Part shown: positions 1 through 8,897 of the stretch, piece after piece
Numbering within the stretch: the first letter of the stretch is position 1
Layout: each line of letters starts with the position of its first letter
Source: Rhodopseudomonas_A sp036404135
GTDB lineage: Bacteria; Pseudomonadota; Alphaproteobacteria; Rhizobiales; Xanthobacteraceae
Length of the DNA: 64,000 bases
Assembly: GCF_036404135.1 (NCBI RefSeq)
Contig: NZ_DASWPE010000096.1
Span: 1-64,000, forward strand
Direction: 5' to 3'
Made by a program: the position numbers and the translations under genes
The notes under the pieces: generated by a model
What the model saw: only the letters and a program-made list of their open reading frames with translations
Told to the model about the DNA's origin: nothing
Database searches by the model: none

Positions 1-1769
1 ACACCGTTGACCGCCGGTGCGACCCCATTGCCGAGATTGTTCAGCGCGGGCGTAACGCCGTTGCCGATGCCATTGAGCGTGCCGGCAGCACCAGCCGCCG
101 CGCCTTGAAGGTTGGAGGCGAGGCCGCCGCCCTGACCGCCGCCATTGGCGAGGACACCGTTGACCACCGGAGCAACGCCGTTGGCGAGGTTGTTCAGCGC
201 GGGCCGAACGCCGTTGGCGAGGTTGTTCAGCGCGGGCCGAACGCCGTTGGCGAGGTTGTTCAGCGCGGGCGTGACACCGTTGCCGATGCCGTTGAGCGTG
301 CCGGCAGCACCGGCCGCCGCGCCTTGCAGGTTGGAAGCGATGCCGCCGCCCTGACCGCCGCCATTGGCGAGGACACCGTTGACCACCGGAGCAACGCCGT
401 TGGCGAGGTTGTTCAGCGCGGGCCGAACGCCGTTGCCGAGATTGTTCAGCGCGGGCGTGACACCGTTGCCGATACCGCCGAGCGTACCGGCAGCACCGGC
501 CGCCGCGCCTTGCAGGTTGGAAGCGATGCCGCTGCCCTGACCGCCGGCATTGGCGAGGACACCGTTCGCCAGCGGCGTAACGCCGTTGCCGATGCCATTC
601 AGCGTGCCGGCAGCACCGGCTGCCGCGCCTTGCAGATTGGAGGTGATGCCGCCGCCCTGACCGCCGGCATTGCCGACGAGACCGTTCGCCAGCGGCGCGA
701 CGCCGTTGCCGAGACCATTCAGCAGTGGCGGAATCCCGCCAATGCCGGGGGCGGGCAGGGCACCGTTGCCGAGATTGGCGAGGCCGGCCGCGAGCGGGGC
801 GGCAACGCCGCCGGGATTGCCGGCGCCGGGCGCCGGAAGGGCCGGCACCGCGCCCTGAATTCGATTCGCAGCGGCGGTGAGAGCCGCTTCCGCGCGTCCG
901 AGCCGGACGCCGCGCGGCGCATCGAGCGTGACCACGCCGCGGCGCGGTCCAGTTTGGCCGACGACATTGGTCGCGATCAGCCGCCGTCCGCCCTGCGTTC
1001 CGGAGCGTGCCACGGCGATCCGTCCGCCTCGCTCTCCTGAGAGGGCGATGCCGTCCTGATTCTGCCGCAGGCGCGCGCGGGTGATGCGCCTGACCTCTCC
1101 GGCAACGCCCTGTGGGGTCTCGCTCGATTGTCCGACCAATTGCGCCGCCCCGGAGAAGAAGCCGATCTGGCTCTCGCCACCGAACGCCCTGCCGACCACG
1201 CCGTTGACGGCTGCGCCGGCTGCGCTGCCTGCTCTGCTTCCGCCGGCACCGGCGCTGACGCCACCGCCACTCACGCCGCCGGCGCCTGCGCTGACGCCGC
1301 CGACGCCCGCGCCGACTCCACTAACACTTGCACCAACTCCACCGACGTTGACGCCGCCGCTTCCGGCGCTAATGGAGCCTATGCCGGCGCCGATCCCGCC
1401 GACGCCACCAATGCTAGCGCCCACCCCACCGCTACTCACGCCGCCGCTTCCGGCGCTGATTGAGCCTACGCCGGCGCCTATCCCGCTGACGCCACCAATG
1501 CTAGCGCCCACGCCACCGACGTTGACGCCGCCGCTTCCGGCGCTAATGGAGCCTATGCCGGCGCCGATCCCGCCGACGCCCGCGCCGATGCCGCCGACGC
1601 TCACGCTACCCGTTCCGACACTGATCCCGCCAACACCCACGCCGCCCGTTCCACCGAGGCTGACGCCAATGCTGGGTAGGCGAAGGCTTAGGGCATACGA
1701 CGACGTCGATGTCAGCGCCGCCAGCGCCAAACCTGCAAGCGTGACCGATCTGAAGTCGGAATATTTCAT
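1..1769 (-). CDS. Secreted repetitive Gly/Ala/Asn-rich protein, 3' end outside window
   Basis: The open frame starts at ATG 1769 and stays open to base 1, so at least 589 residues are present and the end is missing. Residues 1-26 form a signal peptide ending SSYA. Residues about 30-195 are Gly/Ser/Val-rich repeats of the GSISAGSGGV type. A non-repetitive, Arg-containing block follows (about 200-310, with SGERGGRIAVA and TNVVGQTGPRRG). The rest is repeats rich in GNGV, PALNNLANGV and NLQGAAAGAAG. DNA repeats have 219-bp and 36-bp periods, both multiples of three, so copy changes keep frame. It resembles adhesin or matrix-type surface proteins, but no family is recognised. The Pro-rich plus-strand frame at 1081-1788 is its antisense shadow. 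Confidence 0.7.
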   Translation of the reverse strand, partial: MKYSDFRSVTLAGLALAALTSTSSYALSLRLPSIGVSLGGTGGVGVGGISVGTGSVSVGGIGAGVGGIGAGIGSISAGSGGVNVGGVGASIGGVSGIGAGVGSISAGSGGVSSGGVGASIGGVGGIGAGIGSISAGSGGVNVGGVGASVSGVGAGVGGVSAGAGGVSGGGVSAGAGGSRAGSAAGAAVNGVVGRAFGGESQIGFFSGAAQLVGQSSETPQGVAGEVRRITRARLRQNQDGIALSGERGGRIAVARSGTQGGRRLIATNVVGQTGPRRGVVTLDAPRGVRLGRAEAALTAAANRIQGAVPALPAPGAGNPGGVAAPLAAGLANLGNGALPAPGIGGIPPLLNGLGNGVAPLANGLVGNAGGQGGGITSNLQGAAAGAAGTLNGIGNGVTPLANGVLANAGGQGSGIASNLQGAAAGAAGTLGGIGNGVTPALNNLGNGVRPALNNLANGVAPVVNGVLANGGGQGGGIASNLQGAAAGAAGTLNGIGNGVTPALNNLANGVRPALNNLANGVRPALNNLANGVAPVVNGVLANGGGQGGGLASNLQGAAAGAAGTLNGIGNGVTPALNNLGNGVAPAVNG

Positions 1770-3154
1770 TGCATTCCCTCCCGTTTAATCGCCGATCTGC
1801 ATCGCTGAATGCACGTGCCTTCGTCGTGTTGCGATTACTTATCAGCGAGGCTAGGTGGCTCTCGTTAACGGAAACTGCCCTGATTCAGCGCGAGTCGATC
1901 GACTGGCGGCGCGGATCGTTAATCCAGTCGGCAATAACCATTATCAGCAGTTATGCCTGTCAATGACTGGTGATCGGTAGGGCGTAACGCTCCCGAACAA
2001 TCGGCTTGCTGATTGGATGTTCCGACAGGGCGCCTCATCGATTGGGGAGGTTACTGAGTAATCCCCGTGGGCTTTGATCAAAACGGTTGTTAAGCGGCTG
2101 GGATGCGCGCCGAACGGTGCAAGCGCGCGATTTCAATAATATTAATATTTGGCGGGCAACAACTAGCGGACCGACGCATCGAAAAGGCGCGGCAGGTGCT
2201 CGGCCATGATCAAAATCGCCGTCTAGATCACGATTGATGGTTAGCAATTCGTTCTCGGCGAGATCAGCTTTGCTGAACTTTAGCTCGATGGATCCGCGAC
2301 ACGGGGCTAGTCTTAGCGATGAAAAGTCGGCTTTGCGAGATCGTGCGGTTCTGCGGACGTGTCATCTAAGCATGACCTACGAGCCTCCTTATAGATCGGC
2401 GATGGTTCGCGAGCCTTTGCCGGAATCGGCATTCGGCATGGTATTTTGCGATGTGAAGGTGCGTAGTAACCGCAGACCGAAAATCCGCTTCGCTTCACAA
2501 AAGGAAGGGGTACGTCTCGCAGGATGCTCCATTTTGTGCATAGATCTGTTGGCCTGCTCGGCGGCGGGCATCATAGCCTGGCGCCAGCATTTCGGATCAG
2601 GCGGCGGACGGCCGCCGATTTGTGGCTGCCGAGATTGTCCATTACGATGATGTCACTCGGCTGTATTTCGGTGTGGAATAAGGTCGCCGTTTTCGGGATG
2701 ATCGGCGTCAAGTTGAACTTCTCGGGGTTGGCGCGACCTGGTCGTGGTAGCCACTGGACAGATGATGAGAAGCTTAAGATCGTTCTGAGAGTTTGTAGGA
2801 GCCGCGGACGATCTCGTCGACTGCGCAGCGGCGCGGGAATTCGCGATCGTCGCTGTTGATCTGGCCGCGATCGTTTGAGGCGGGTCGCGGCGATACGAGC
2901 GCGCAAATGCCGTCTTGTCCGACGACGTGGTGGGTGAGACCGCACTGGCCGCGATGGTCCGTCAGCAAGCGGCCGAATGGTGATCTAGATCGGGATGCCA
3001 ATCGGAAGATCGACGCCAACCAGAGTTTGAGCGCGAGCAGGTAGAACTCTATGAACACGGTAGGTAGACCACGTAAAGGTCAAAAATAGCGGAAAATTTC
3101 AAACTTACACAATACCCAAAATTCGTTACAAAAATCAATGATTCCAATGGTGCG
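1770..3154. other. Gene-poor region with transposase debris
   Basis: No intact gene is recognised across about 1.4 kb. The left part must hold the promoter of the repetitive secreted protein. The centre (2571-2790) carries an IS630-type transposase fragment on the minus strand. At 2749-2793 a 15-residue plus-strand stretch (SHWTDDEKLKIVL) resembles the start of IS66/IS3-type OrfA proteins, too short to call. The region up to the tRNA-Tyr fragment is slightly A+T-richer and looks like degraded mobile DNA. Confidence 0.5.
2571..2790 (-). pseudogene. IS630-family transposase remnant
   Basis: The minus-strand frame reads IIVMDNLGSHKSAAVRRLIR near its end, which is the DDE-domain segment around the second catalytic Asp of IS630/Tc1-type transposases (normally DNLGSHK). 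The frame stops directly after RNAGARL, where intact family members continue with a PYSPDLNPIE motif carrying the last catalytic Glu. The upstream DNA-binding half cannot be followed in any frame. It is therefore a truncated fragment without transposition capacity. Its position beside a tRNA-Tyr fragment fits an old insertion zone. Confidence 0.65.
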
Positions 3155-3215
3155 GATGAGACTGTAAATCAGCCGTCTTATGACTTCGAAGGTTCGAGTC
3201 CTTCTTCCCCCACCA
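3155..3215 (+). tRNA. tRNA-Tyr 3' fragment (partial, no 5' half)
   Basis: The stretch contains an anticodon loop of tRNA-Tyr type (ACTGTAAATC, anticodon GTA), a long class II variable arm, the T loop GGTTCGAGTCC and an acceptor end finishing CCCCCACCA. The 5' half expected of tRNA-Tyr (a GGAGGG-type acceptor strand and D arm) is absent from the upstream bases, which are A+T-rich. The shape is what integration of an element into a tRNA gene leaves at the distal attachment site. It cannot fold as a complete tRNA. Confidence 0.7.
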
Positions 3216-3681
3216 ATCTCCGGCGTCCCGTCCTGGAAAATCCACCTCCGCTCTGCCGCTGACCGGAAACATTTTTCGTGTGCGATGATCGTGGTTGTTG
3301 ATGCCGCGACTTGCACGCGGCGATCGAGGCCGGTTGTCCAAGTTTGAGTTGGCCAAAGCGTCGGTCCCCCACGGCGCCGGTTGCGCGCCGGCCCGATCCC
3401 CATGCGATCTGGCATCGGGCGATGGCCTTTGCCAGCGGTGACAAAGCCTGTCGCCGCAGGGCGCCTGCGTGGAAGGAATTTGCATTGCGGCCGACTGCGG
3501 CGATGGCTTCCTTCCAAATTGCAGATCGCGCTTCGTTAGCCATGTCCCGGCGCTGGTTCCCTATGATATTAAGCCGATCGACGGCGAGCCCGTGCGCTCG
3601 CTCCAGTTGTTAGTTATCGGCGCGCGGCCGGTCGATCGCATCGTTCAGCCGCCCGCCTTGGCAAGACGGAGAGTATGGAAG
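3216..3681. other. Intergenic region before cysK
   Basis: No gene is supported here. Frames open on both strands but show no recognisable domain. A minus-strand frame from 3543 begins MANEARSAIWKEAIAAVG and looks faintly protein-like, but it then runs through the tRNA-Tyr fragment. The cysK promoter presumably lies near the right end; no clear -35/-10 pair stands out. Confidence 0.4.
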
Positions 3682-4659
3682 ATGTCACGCTGGTTCGAAG
3701 ATAACGCGCAGTCGATCGGCCACACCCCGCTGATCCGTCTCAACCGCATCACCGACGGCGCCCCGGCCACCGTGCTGGCCAAGATCGAAGGCCGCAACCC
3801 GGCCTATTCGGTGAAGTGCCGGATCGGGGCCGCCTTGATTCAGGACGCCGAGAAGCGCGGTCTGCTCGGCCCCGGCAAGGAACTGGTCGAGCCGACCTCA
3901 GGCAACACCGGCATCGCGCTGGCGTTCGTCGCTGCAGCCAAGGGCATTCCGTTGACCCTGACCATGCCGGCGACGATGAGCTTGGAGCGGCGCAAGCTGT
4001 TGATCGCATTCGGCGCCAAGCTGGTGCTGACCGAAGGCCCGAAGGGCATGGCCGGCGCGGTCGCCAAGGCGGAAGAAATCGTCGCCTCCGATCCCAACCG
4101 CTACGTGCTGCTGCAGCAGTTCAAGAACCCGGCCAATCCGGCGATCCATGAGACCACCACCGGCCCGGAGATCTGGGACGACACCGATGGTGCGGTCGAT
4201 ATCTTCGTGTCCGGCGTCGGCACCGGCGGCACCATCACCGGGGTGTCGCGCTACATCAAGAACACCAAGGGCAAGAAGATCCTCTCGGTCGCGGTGGAGC
4301 CGTCCGCCAGCCCGGTGCTGAGCCAGAAGGTCGCCGGCGAGGCGCTGAAGCCCGGCCCGCACAAGATCCAGGGCATCGGCCCGGGCTTCGTGCCGGACGT
4401 GCTCGACCTGTCGCTGGTCGACGCCATCGAGCAGGTCTCCAATGACGACGCGGTGCAATATGCCCGCCGGCTGGCCAGCGAGGAGGGTATCCTGTCCGGG
4501 ATCTCCAGCGGAGCTGCGGTGGCGGCCGCGGTGCGGCTTGCCAAGAAGCCGGAGAACGCCGGCAAGACCATCGTGGTGATCCTGCCCGATTCCGGCGAGC
4601 GCTATTTGTCCTCGGTGCTGTTCGAAGGCCTGTTCGACGCTCAGGTGCTGGCTGCATGA
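3682..4659 (+). CDS. cysK: Cysteine synthase (O-acetylserine sulfhydrylase)
   Basis: This PLP enzyme makes L-cysteine from O-acetylserine and sulfide in the cytosol. The 325-residue product matches the usual length. PLP lysine is K45 in YSVKCRIGA, followed by the PTSGNTGIA substrate-binding loop, the glycine-rich phosphate loop GVGTGGT and the late ISSGAA motif. The frame is open further upstream, but ATG 3682 is chosen because a GGAGAG ribosome site precedes it by about eight bases and homologues start at this point (MSRWFEDN). It overlaps cysE by ATGA, so the two are translationally coupled and probably form the cysteine synthase complex. Confidence 0.93.
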   Translation: MSRWFEDNAQSIGHTPLIRLNRITDGAPATVLAKIEGRNPAYSVKCRIGAALIQDAEKRGLLGPGKELVEPTSGNTGIALAFVAAAKGIPLTLTMPATMSLERRKLLIAFGAKLVLTEGPKGMAGAVAKAEEIVASDPNRYVLLQQFKNPANPAIHETTTGPEIWDDTDGAVDIFVSGVGTGGTITGVSRYIKNTKGKKILSVAVEPSASPVLSQKVAGEALKPGPHKIQGIGPGFVPDVLDLSLVDAIEQVSNDDAVQYARRLASEEGILSGISSGAAVAAAVRLAKKPENAGKTIVVILPDSGERYLSSVLFEGLFDAQVLAA

Positions 4660-5603
4660 ACGCGCGGCCCGAACCGCGGATCGTTGCGGACAAATCCTGG
4701 GACCTCGACGGCATCGTCGCCGAGCTCGCGGACCTTCGGGCAATTTCACAGAAGCGGCGTTACCGGGGCCGGTCGCTCCCCGAATTGCCGTCGCGCGAGG
4801 CCATCGTCACGATTGTCGATGGCCTCGTCGCCTCGCTGTATCCGCGGCACTTCGGTCCGGCGGGATTGTCGCCCGACGGCGTCGACTGGTTCGTCGCCGA
4901 TACGCTCGACCAGGCGCTGCGCACGCTGCGCCAGCAGGTGCGGCGCGAGCTGCATCTGCTCGACGTCGGCGGCGAGCTCAGCCGCAGCGAGGTGGAATGC
5001 CGGGCGTTGCAGCTCGTCGCCGACTTCGCACACGACCTGCCGCGGATCCGCGCCTTGCTCGACAGCGACATCCGCGCCGCCTTCGACGGCGACCCGGCGG
5101 CCAAGAGCCTCGACGAGGTAGTGTTCTGCTATCCGGGCATCGCCGCGATCATCCGCCACCGCCTCGCGCATCGACTTTATCTGCTGGGCGCGCCGATGCT
5201 GGCGCGGATCATCGGCGAACTGGCGCATGCGCAGACCGGCATCGACATCCATCCCGGCGCCGAAATCGGCGAAAGCTTCTTCATCGATCACGGCACCGGC
5301 GTGGTGATCGGCGAAACCGCCAAGATCGGCCGTCGGGTGCGGCTGTACCAGGCGGTGACGCTGGGCGCCAAGCGCTTCGAGGTTGACGACAGCGGCGCCA
5401 TCGTCAAGGGCGGCGATCGCCACCCGATCATCGAGGACGACGTGGTGATCTATGCCGGCGCCACCGTGCTTGGCCGCATCACCATCGGCCATGGCTCCTC
5501 GATCGGCGGCAGCGTCTGGCTGACCAAGAGCCTGCCGCCCGGCAGCGTCGTCACCCAGGCCAAGGCGCGTAGCGATACTTTCGACGACGGCGCGGGGATT
5601 TGA
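4656..5603 (+). CDS. cysE: Serine O-acetyltransferase (EpsC/CysE type)
   Basis: It acetylates L-serine with acetyl-CoA, the committed step to cysteine. The 315-residue protein has an alpha-helical N-terminal half and a left-handed beta-helix C-terminal half made of hexapeptide repeats (IDIHPGAEIGESFFIDHG, then VVIYAGATVLGRITIG). The catalytic His region IDHGTGVVIGE is intact. The start overlaps the cysK stop. The long N-terminal region resembles the EpsC-like enzymes. Serine acetyltransferase genes are recurrent neighbours of Family 2A encapsulins, and the encapsulin pair ends 300 bases away on the other strand, so a shared role in sulfur storage is a reasonable inference. Confidence 0.92.
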   Translation: MNARPEPRIVADKSWDLDGIVAELADLRAISQKRRYRGRSLPELPSREAIVTIVDGLVASLYPRHFGPAGLSPDGVDWFVADTLDQALRTLRQQVRRELHLLDVGGELSRSEVECRALQLVADFAHDLPRIRALLDSDIRAAFDGDPAAKSLDEVVFCYPGIAAIIRHRLAHRLYLLGAPMLARIIGELAHAQTGIDIHPGAEIGESFFIDHGTGVVIGETAKIGRRVRLYQAVTLGAKRFEVDDSGAIVKGGDRHPIIEDDVVIYAGATVLGRITIGHGSSIGGSVWLTKSLPPGSVVTQAKARSDTFDDGAGI

Positions 5604-5905
5604 GGCGGGGCGGCGGGCTACATCCGGCCTGACGAGTTGTTAGTTGGGTTGAAAGGCCGCGATATATGTTGGCGTCATTCCGGGGCATGAGCAGCGCAAG
5701 CTGCGAGTGAACCCGGAGTCTCGCAACGCGGCGGACGCTGGCCAAGTGTCAGATTCCGGGTTCGCTCGTTCTGACGAACTCGCGCCCCGGAATGACAGCG
5801 CCGTTATGAGTTGATCGCTTCCGACAACTGACGATAGGTGATGCGTAATTCGGCAATGCGTTGCGACGCGCGATCGATGCGCGCCGCACGCGATAAACTG
5901 CGCCG
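5604..5905. other. Convergent intergenic region with palindromic repeat
   Basis: The region lies between two convergent operons (cysKE and the encapsulin pair). It holds one copy of an intergenic palindromic repeat (listed separately) and nothing else recognisable. The repeat could double as a bidirectional transcription stop. Confidence 0.5.
5674..5796. repeat. Palindromic intergenic repeat (CATTCCGGGGC type)
   Basis: The outer arms GTCATTCCGGGGC (5674-5686) and GCCCCGGAATGAC (5784-5796) are perfect reverse complements. Inner parts also pair imperfectly (AACCCGGAGTCTC against GATTCCGGGTT). Elements of this shape are common between genes of Bradyrhizobium and Rhodopseudomonas. There is no coding content, and the long hairpin may stop convergent transcription. 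Confidence 0.7.
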
Positions 5906-7957
5906 TCACACCACCCGGCCGCGCGGCGCGCCGCTCTGCAGCCGCTTCAACGTTGCCACCAGCGCATCGACGTCCTCGCAGGTGTTGTAGAACGCCAGCG
6001 ACGGCCGCACCGTGGCCTCGAGCCCGAAGCGGCGCAGGATTGGCTGCGCGCAATGATGCCCGGCGCGCACCGCGATGCCCTCCTGGTCGAGCGCCTTGCC
6101 GACGTCGACCGGGTCGTGGCCGGCGAGCACGAAGGACAGCACGCTGGCCTTGTCCTTGGCGGTGCCGATCATCTTCAGCCCCGGCACGCCGAGCATTCGC
6201 TCGGTGGCGTAGCCGTGCAGCTCGTGCTCGTAGCGCGCAATCGTCGCCATGCCGATCGCCTCGACATAGTCGATCGCAGCACCAAGGCCGACCGCATCGG
6301 CGATGTTGCCGGTGCCGGCCTCGAAGCGGTCGGGCGGGCCTTGATAGAGCGTCTTTTCGAAGGTGACGTCGGCGATCATGTTGCCGCCGCCCTGCCACGG
6401 CGGCATGTGCGCCAATACGGAATCCTTGCCGTAGACCGCGCCGATCCCGGTCGGGCCGAACACTTTGTGGCCGGAAAACACGAAGAAGTCGCAGCCGATC
6501 GCCTGCACGTCGACCGGCATGTGCGACACCGACTGCGCGCCGTCGACCAGCACGCAGGCGCCATGGCGATGCGCGATCGCCGTCATTTCGGTGACCGGCA
6601 CGATGCTGCCGAGCGCGTTGGAAACCTGCGTGATCGAAACCAGCCTGGTCTTCGGCCCGAGCAGCTTCTCGTACTCGTCGAGGATGATCTGGCCATGGTC
6701 GTCGACCGGGGCGACGCGCAGCCGCGCGCCTTTCTCGGCGCAGAGCTGCTGCCACGGCACGATGTTGGCGTGGTGCTCGAGCCACGACACCACGATCTCG
6801 TCGCCTTCGCCGACATTGCGCCGGCCCCAGGCCTGCGCCACCAGGTTGATGCCTTCGGTGGTACCGCGCACGAAGATGATGTCGCGCGGCGAGGGCGCGC
6901 CGAGGAAGCGGCGGACCTTTTCGCGCGCCGCCTCATAGGCGTCGGTGGAGCGCGCGGCGAGTTCATGCGCCGCGCGGTGGATGTTGGAATTTTCGTGGCT
7001 GTAGAAATGCGACAGCCGGTCGATCACCGCCTGCGGCTTCTGCGTGGTGGCGGCGTTGTCGAGCCAGACCAGCCGCTTGCCGTGCACCCGGGTTTGCAGA
7101 ATCGGAAAGTCGCGCTTGATGGCGTGCGGATCGAACGGATGCGCGGAAGCGCCGAACGACGGCGCCAGCACCGGACGCAAATTCGGCGTCATCGCCGCGA
7201 AGTCCGAACTCGGTTTGGCGACGTCTCGCGGTGGCGGCGTCGGCGCCGGGTCGGCGCCCAGGAAATAGCTCTGCGTCGGCACCGCCTCGAGCGGCGTCGG
7301 ATCGCCGCTGCCGGTCGGCGCCACGCCGGGCGGCCGGGTCGACTGTGGCGCTGACGGTTGCGGCGCGTGATGCGAGGCGAATGGCGCTTCGGACAGGAAA
7401 TACGCGGCGGGCTCGGCGCTGGCGCCGCCGCTCGATGCATCGGGAGTGGTGCGACGGTCCGGCGGGGCGAAATACACCGCGTCGCCAAGGTTGAACGGCG
7501 GCGCGGCGCCGGCCTGCGGATCGATCGCTTGCAGGTCGACGCCCTGCGGCCCGACCGCGCCCGGCGACGAGCCGGGCTGCGGCACGTCGGCGCCCGGCGG
7601 CAGCGCGGCCAGCGTCGGCGGCTGCGGCGCGGTGACGCTCGGCGTCGGCACCACCGAGGGAATCGTGGTCGGCGGCAGGTCGGGCGGGCCGGCCGAGGGA
7701 TTGCCCGGCACCAACGGCGCGGCACTGGTGGTGACGCTGGGCGCCGGCGCGTAGATCGGGGTGTGCAGCGCCACCGGAATGCCTTGCGCGCCGAGCGGCG
7801 CGGCCTGATTCGGCGGCGCTTGATTCAGCGGCGGCTGGTTCGGTGGCGCTTGAAACAGCGCGTTGGCGAGCCTCGCGATCACCGTGGGATCGGGCCAGGC
7901 CGAGCCTGCGGGGTCTGGCGGCAACGCGGCGCCGCCGGCCGCGTGGGGCTCAGACAT
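5906..7957 (-). CDS. Cysteine desulfurase with long disordered encapsulin-targeting N-terminus
   Basis: This is a SufS/CsdA-type PLP desulfurase releasing sulfane sulfur from cysteine. Residues about 275-675 form the enzyme: PLP lysine K498 in SGHK and catalytic C636 in RAGHHCAQP. Residues 1-255 are a Pro/Ala-rich, low-complexity extension absent from ordinary SufS (about 410 aa). It carries the helix VIARLANALFQ (26-36) and three YF-centred motifs (VYFAPP, AYFLSEAPF, SYFLGADP). Such an extension is known in cargo desulfurases of Family 2A encapsulins, where it directs loading. The gene overlaps the shell gene directly upstream, so the two are coupled. Product is the likely cargo. Confidence 0.92.
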   Translation of the reverse strand: MSEPHAAGGAALPPDPAGSAWPDPTVIARLANALFQAPPNQPPLNQAPPNQAAPLGAQGIPVALHTPIYAPAPSVTTSAAPLVPGNPSAGPPDLPPTTIPSVVPTPSVTAPQPPTLAALPPGADVPQPGSSPGAVGPQGVDLQAIDPQAGAAPPFNLGDAVYFAPPDRRTTPDASSGGASAEPAAYFLSEAPFASHHAPQPSAPQSTRPPGVAPTGSGDPTPLEAVPTQSYFLGADPAPTPPPRDVAKPSSDFAAMTPNLRPVLAPSFGASAHPFDPHAIKRDFPILQTRVHGKRLVWLDNAATTQKPQAVIDRLSHFYSHENSNIHRAAHELAARSTDAYEAAREKVRRFLGAPSPRDIIFVRGTTEGINLVAQAWGRRNVGEGDEIVVSWLEHHANIVPWQQLCAEKGARLRVAPVDDHGQIILDEYEKLLGPKTRLVSITQVSNALGSIVPVTEMTAIAHRHGACVLVDGAQSVSHMPVDVQAIGCDFFVFSGHKVFGPTGIGAVYGKDSVLAHMPPWQGGGNMIADVTFEKTLYQGPPDRFEAGTGNIADAVGLGAAIDYVEAIGMATIARYEHELHGYATERMLGVPGLKMIGTAKDKASVLSFVLAGHDPVDVGKALDQEGIAVRAGHHCAQPILRRFGLEATVRPSLAFYNTCEDVDALVATLKRLQSGAPRGRVV

Positions 7958-8897
7958 AGGTGAACGGATATTGGTGATACTTGCCGACGTCGACGTCGTC
8001 GAGCACGGCGAGCGCGTCGTGGGCCAGGATCGCGGTCGAGCAATACAGCGAGATCAGATAGGAGGCGACCGCCTTGCGGTTGATGCCCATGAAGCGCACC
8101 GACAGGCTCGGCGCCACCTCGCCGGGAATCCCCGGCTGGAACAGGCCGACCACGCCCTGCCGCTTCTCGCCGGTGCGCAGCAAGAGAATCGAGGAGCGGC
8201 CATTCTCGTCGATCGGCAGCTTGTCCGAGGGCACCAGCGGCAGCCCGCGCCAGGTCAGGAACGGCGAGCCGAACAGCGTCGCGGTCGGCGGCGGCACGCC
8301 GCGCCGGGTGCATTCGCGGCCGAACGCCGCGATCGCGCGCGGATGGGCGAGGAAGAACGCCGGCTCTTTCCACACCTTGGTGATCAGTTCGTCGAGATCG
8401 TCCGGGGTCGGCGCGCCATCACGGGTGGAGATCCGCTGCGTCGGCGCGACGTTGGAAATCAGGCCGTATTCACGGTTGTTGATGATCTCGCCTTCCTGCC
8501 GCTCCTTGACCTTCTCGATCAACAGCCGCAGCTGCTCCTGGATCTGGTCGTAGGGATGGCTGTAGAGATCGGAGACCCGGGTCTGCACTTCCAGCACGGT
8601 GGTGACGGCGTTCAGCGAATATTCCCGCGGCGTCACTTCGTAGTCGACGAAAGTCTCGGGCAGGTCGGCGTCGCGATCGCGCACCGGGCTGCACTGCACG
8701 TCGGCGTCGCTCAAGGCGATCGCTTCCTTGACCCGGTTGAGACGATAGATACCGGCTTCCACCGGCGTCCACGGGAGGAACGAGACCAGCCAGCGCGGTG
8801 TAATGCCCGACCACTGCGCGCGGGTCTTGGTCGCATTGGCTAATTGACGTGCCGCGGATTCGCTCAGGGTGCGTCGGACATCGGTATCTTCGGCCAT
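7950..8897 (-). CDS. Family 2A encapsulin shell protein (SrpI-like)
   Basis: This 315-residue HK97-fold protein should assemble into a protein nanocompartment holding the desulfurase. Recognisable family stretches are TPRWLVSFLPWTPVEAGIYR near the start, a YDQIQEQLRLLIEKVKERQEG helix in the middle and FMGINRKAVASYLISLYCST near the end. An upstream in-frame extension exists, but ATG 8897 is chosen because AGGAGA precedes it at a good distance and homologues start MAEDT or similar. It overlaps the cargo gene by eight bases. The shell is known to be made in quantity under sulfur limitation in cyanobacteria; regulation here is not visible. Confidence 0.92.
   Translation of the reverse strand: MAEDTDVRRTLSESAARQLANATKTRAQWSGITPRWLVSFLPWTPVEAGIYRLNRVKEAIALSDADVQCSPVRDRDADLPETFVDYEVTPREYSLNAVTTVLEVQTRVSDLYSHPYDQIQEQLRLLIEKVKERQEGEIINNREYGLISNVAPTQRISTRDGAPTPDDLDELITKVWKEPAFFLAHPRAIAAFGRECTRRGVPPPTATLFGSPFLTWRGLPLVPSDKLPIDENGRSSILLLRTGEKRQGVVGLFQPGIPGEVAPSLSVRFMGINRKAVASYLISLYCSTAILAHDALAVLDDVDVGKYHQYPFTYV

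Noticed and set aside
1..700. CRISPR-like appearance of regularly repeated DNA
   Set aside because: Repeats are contiguous, in phase with a reading frame and have no unique spacers of constant length.
1081..1788. Long Pro-rich plus-strand open frame of 235 codons
   Set aside because: It is the antisense of the Gly-rich repetitive gene, which has a signal peptide and continues in one frame to base 1.
2749..2793. Start of an IS66/IS3-type OrfA on the plus strand
   Set aside because: Only about 15 residues match before the frame is lost, too short to support a separate element.
3178..3543. Minus-strand open frame of 121 codons beginning MANEARSAIWKEA
   Set aside because: It reads through the tRNA-Tyr fragment and shows no known domain or clear ribosome site.
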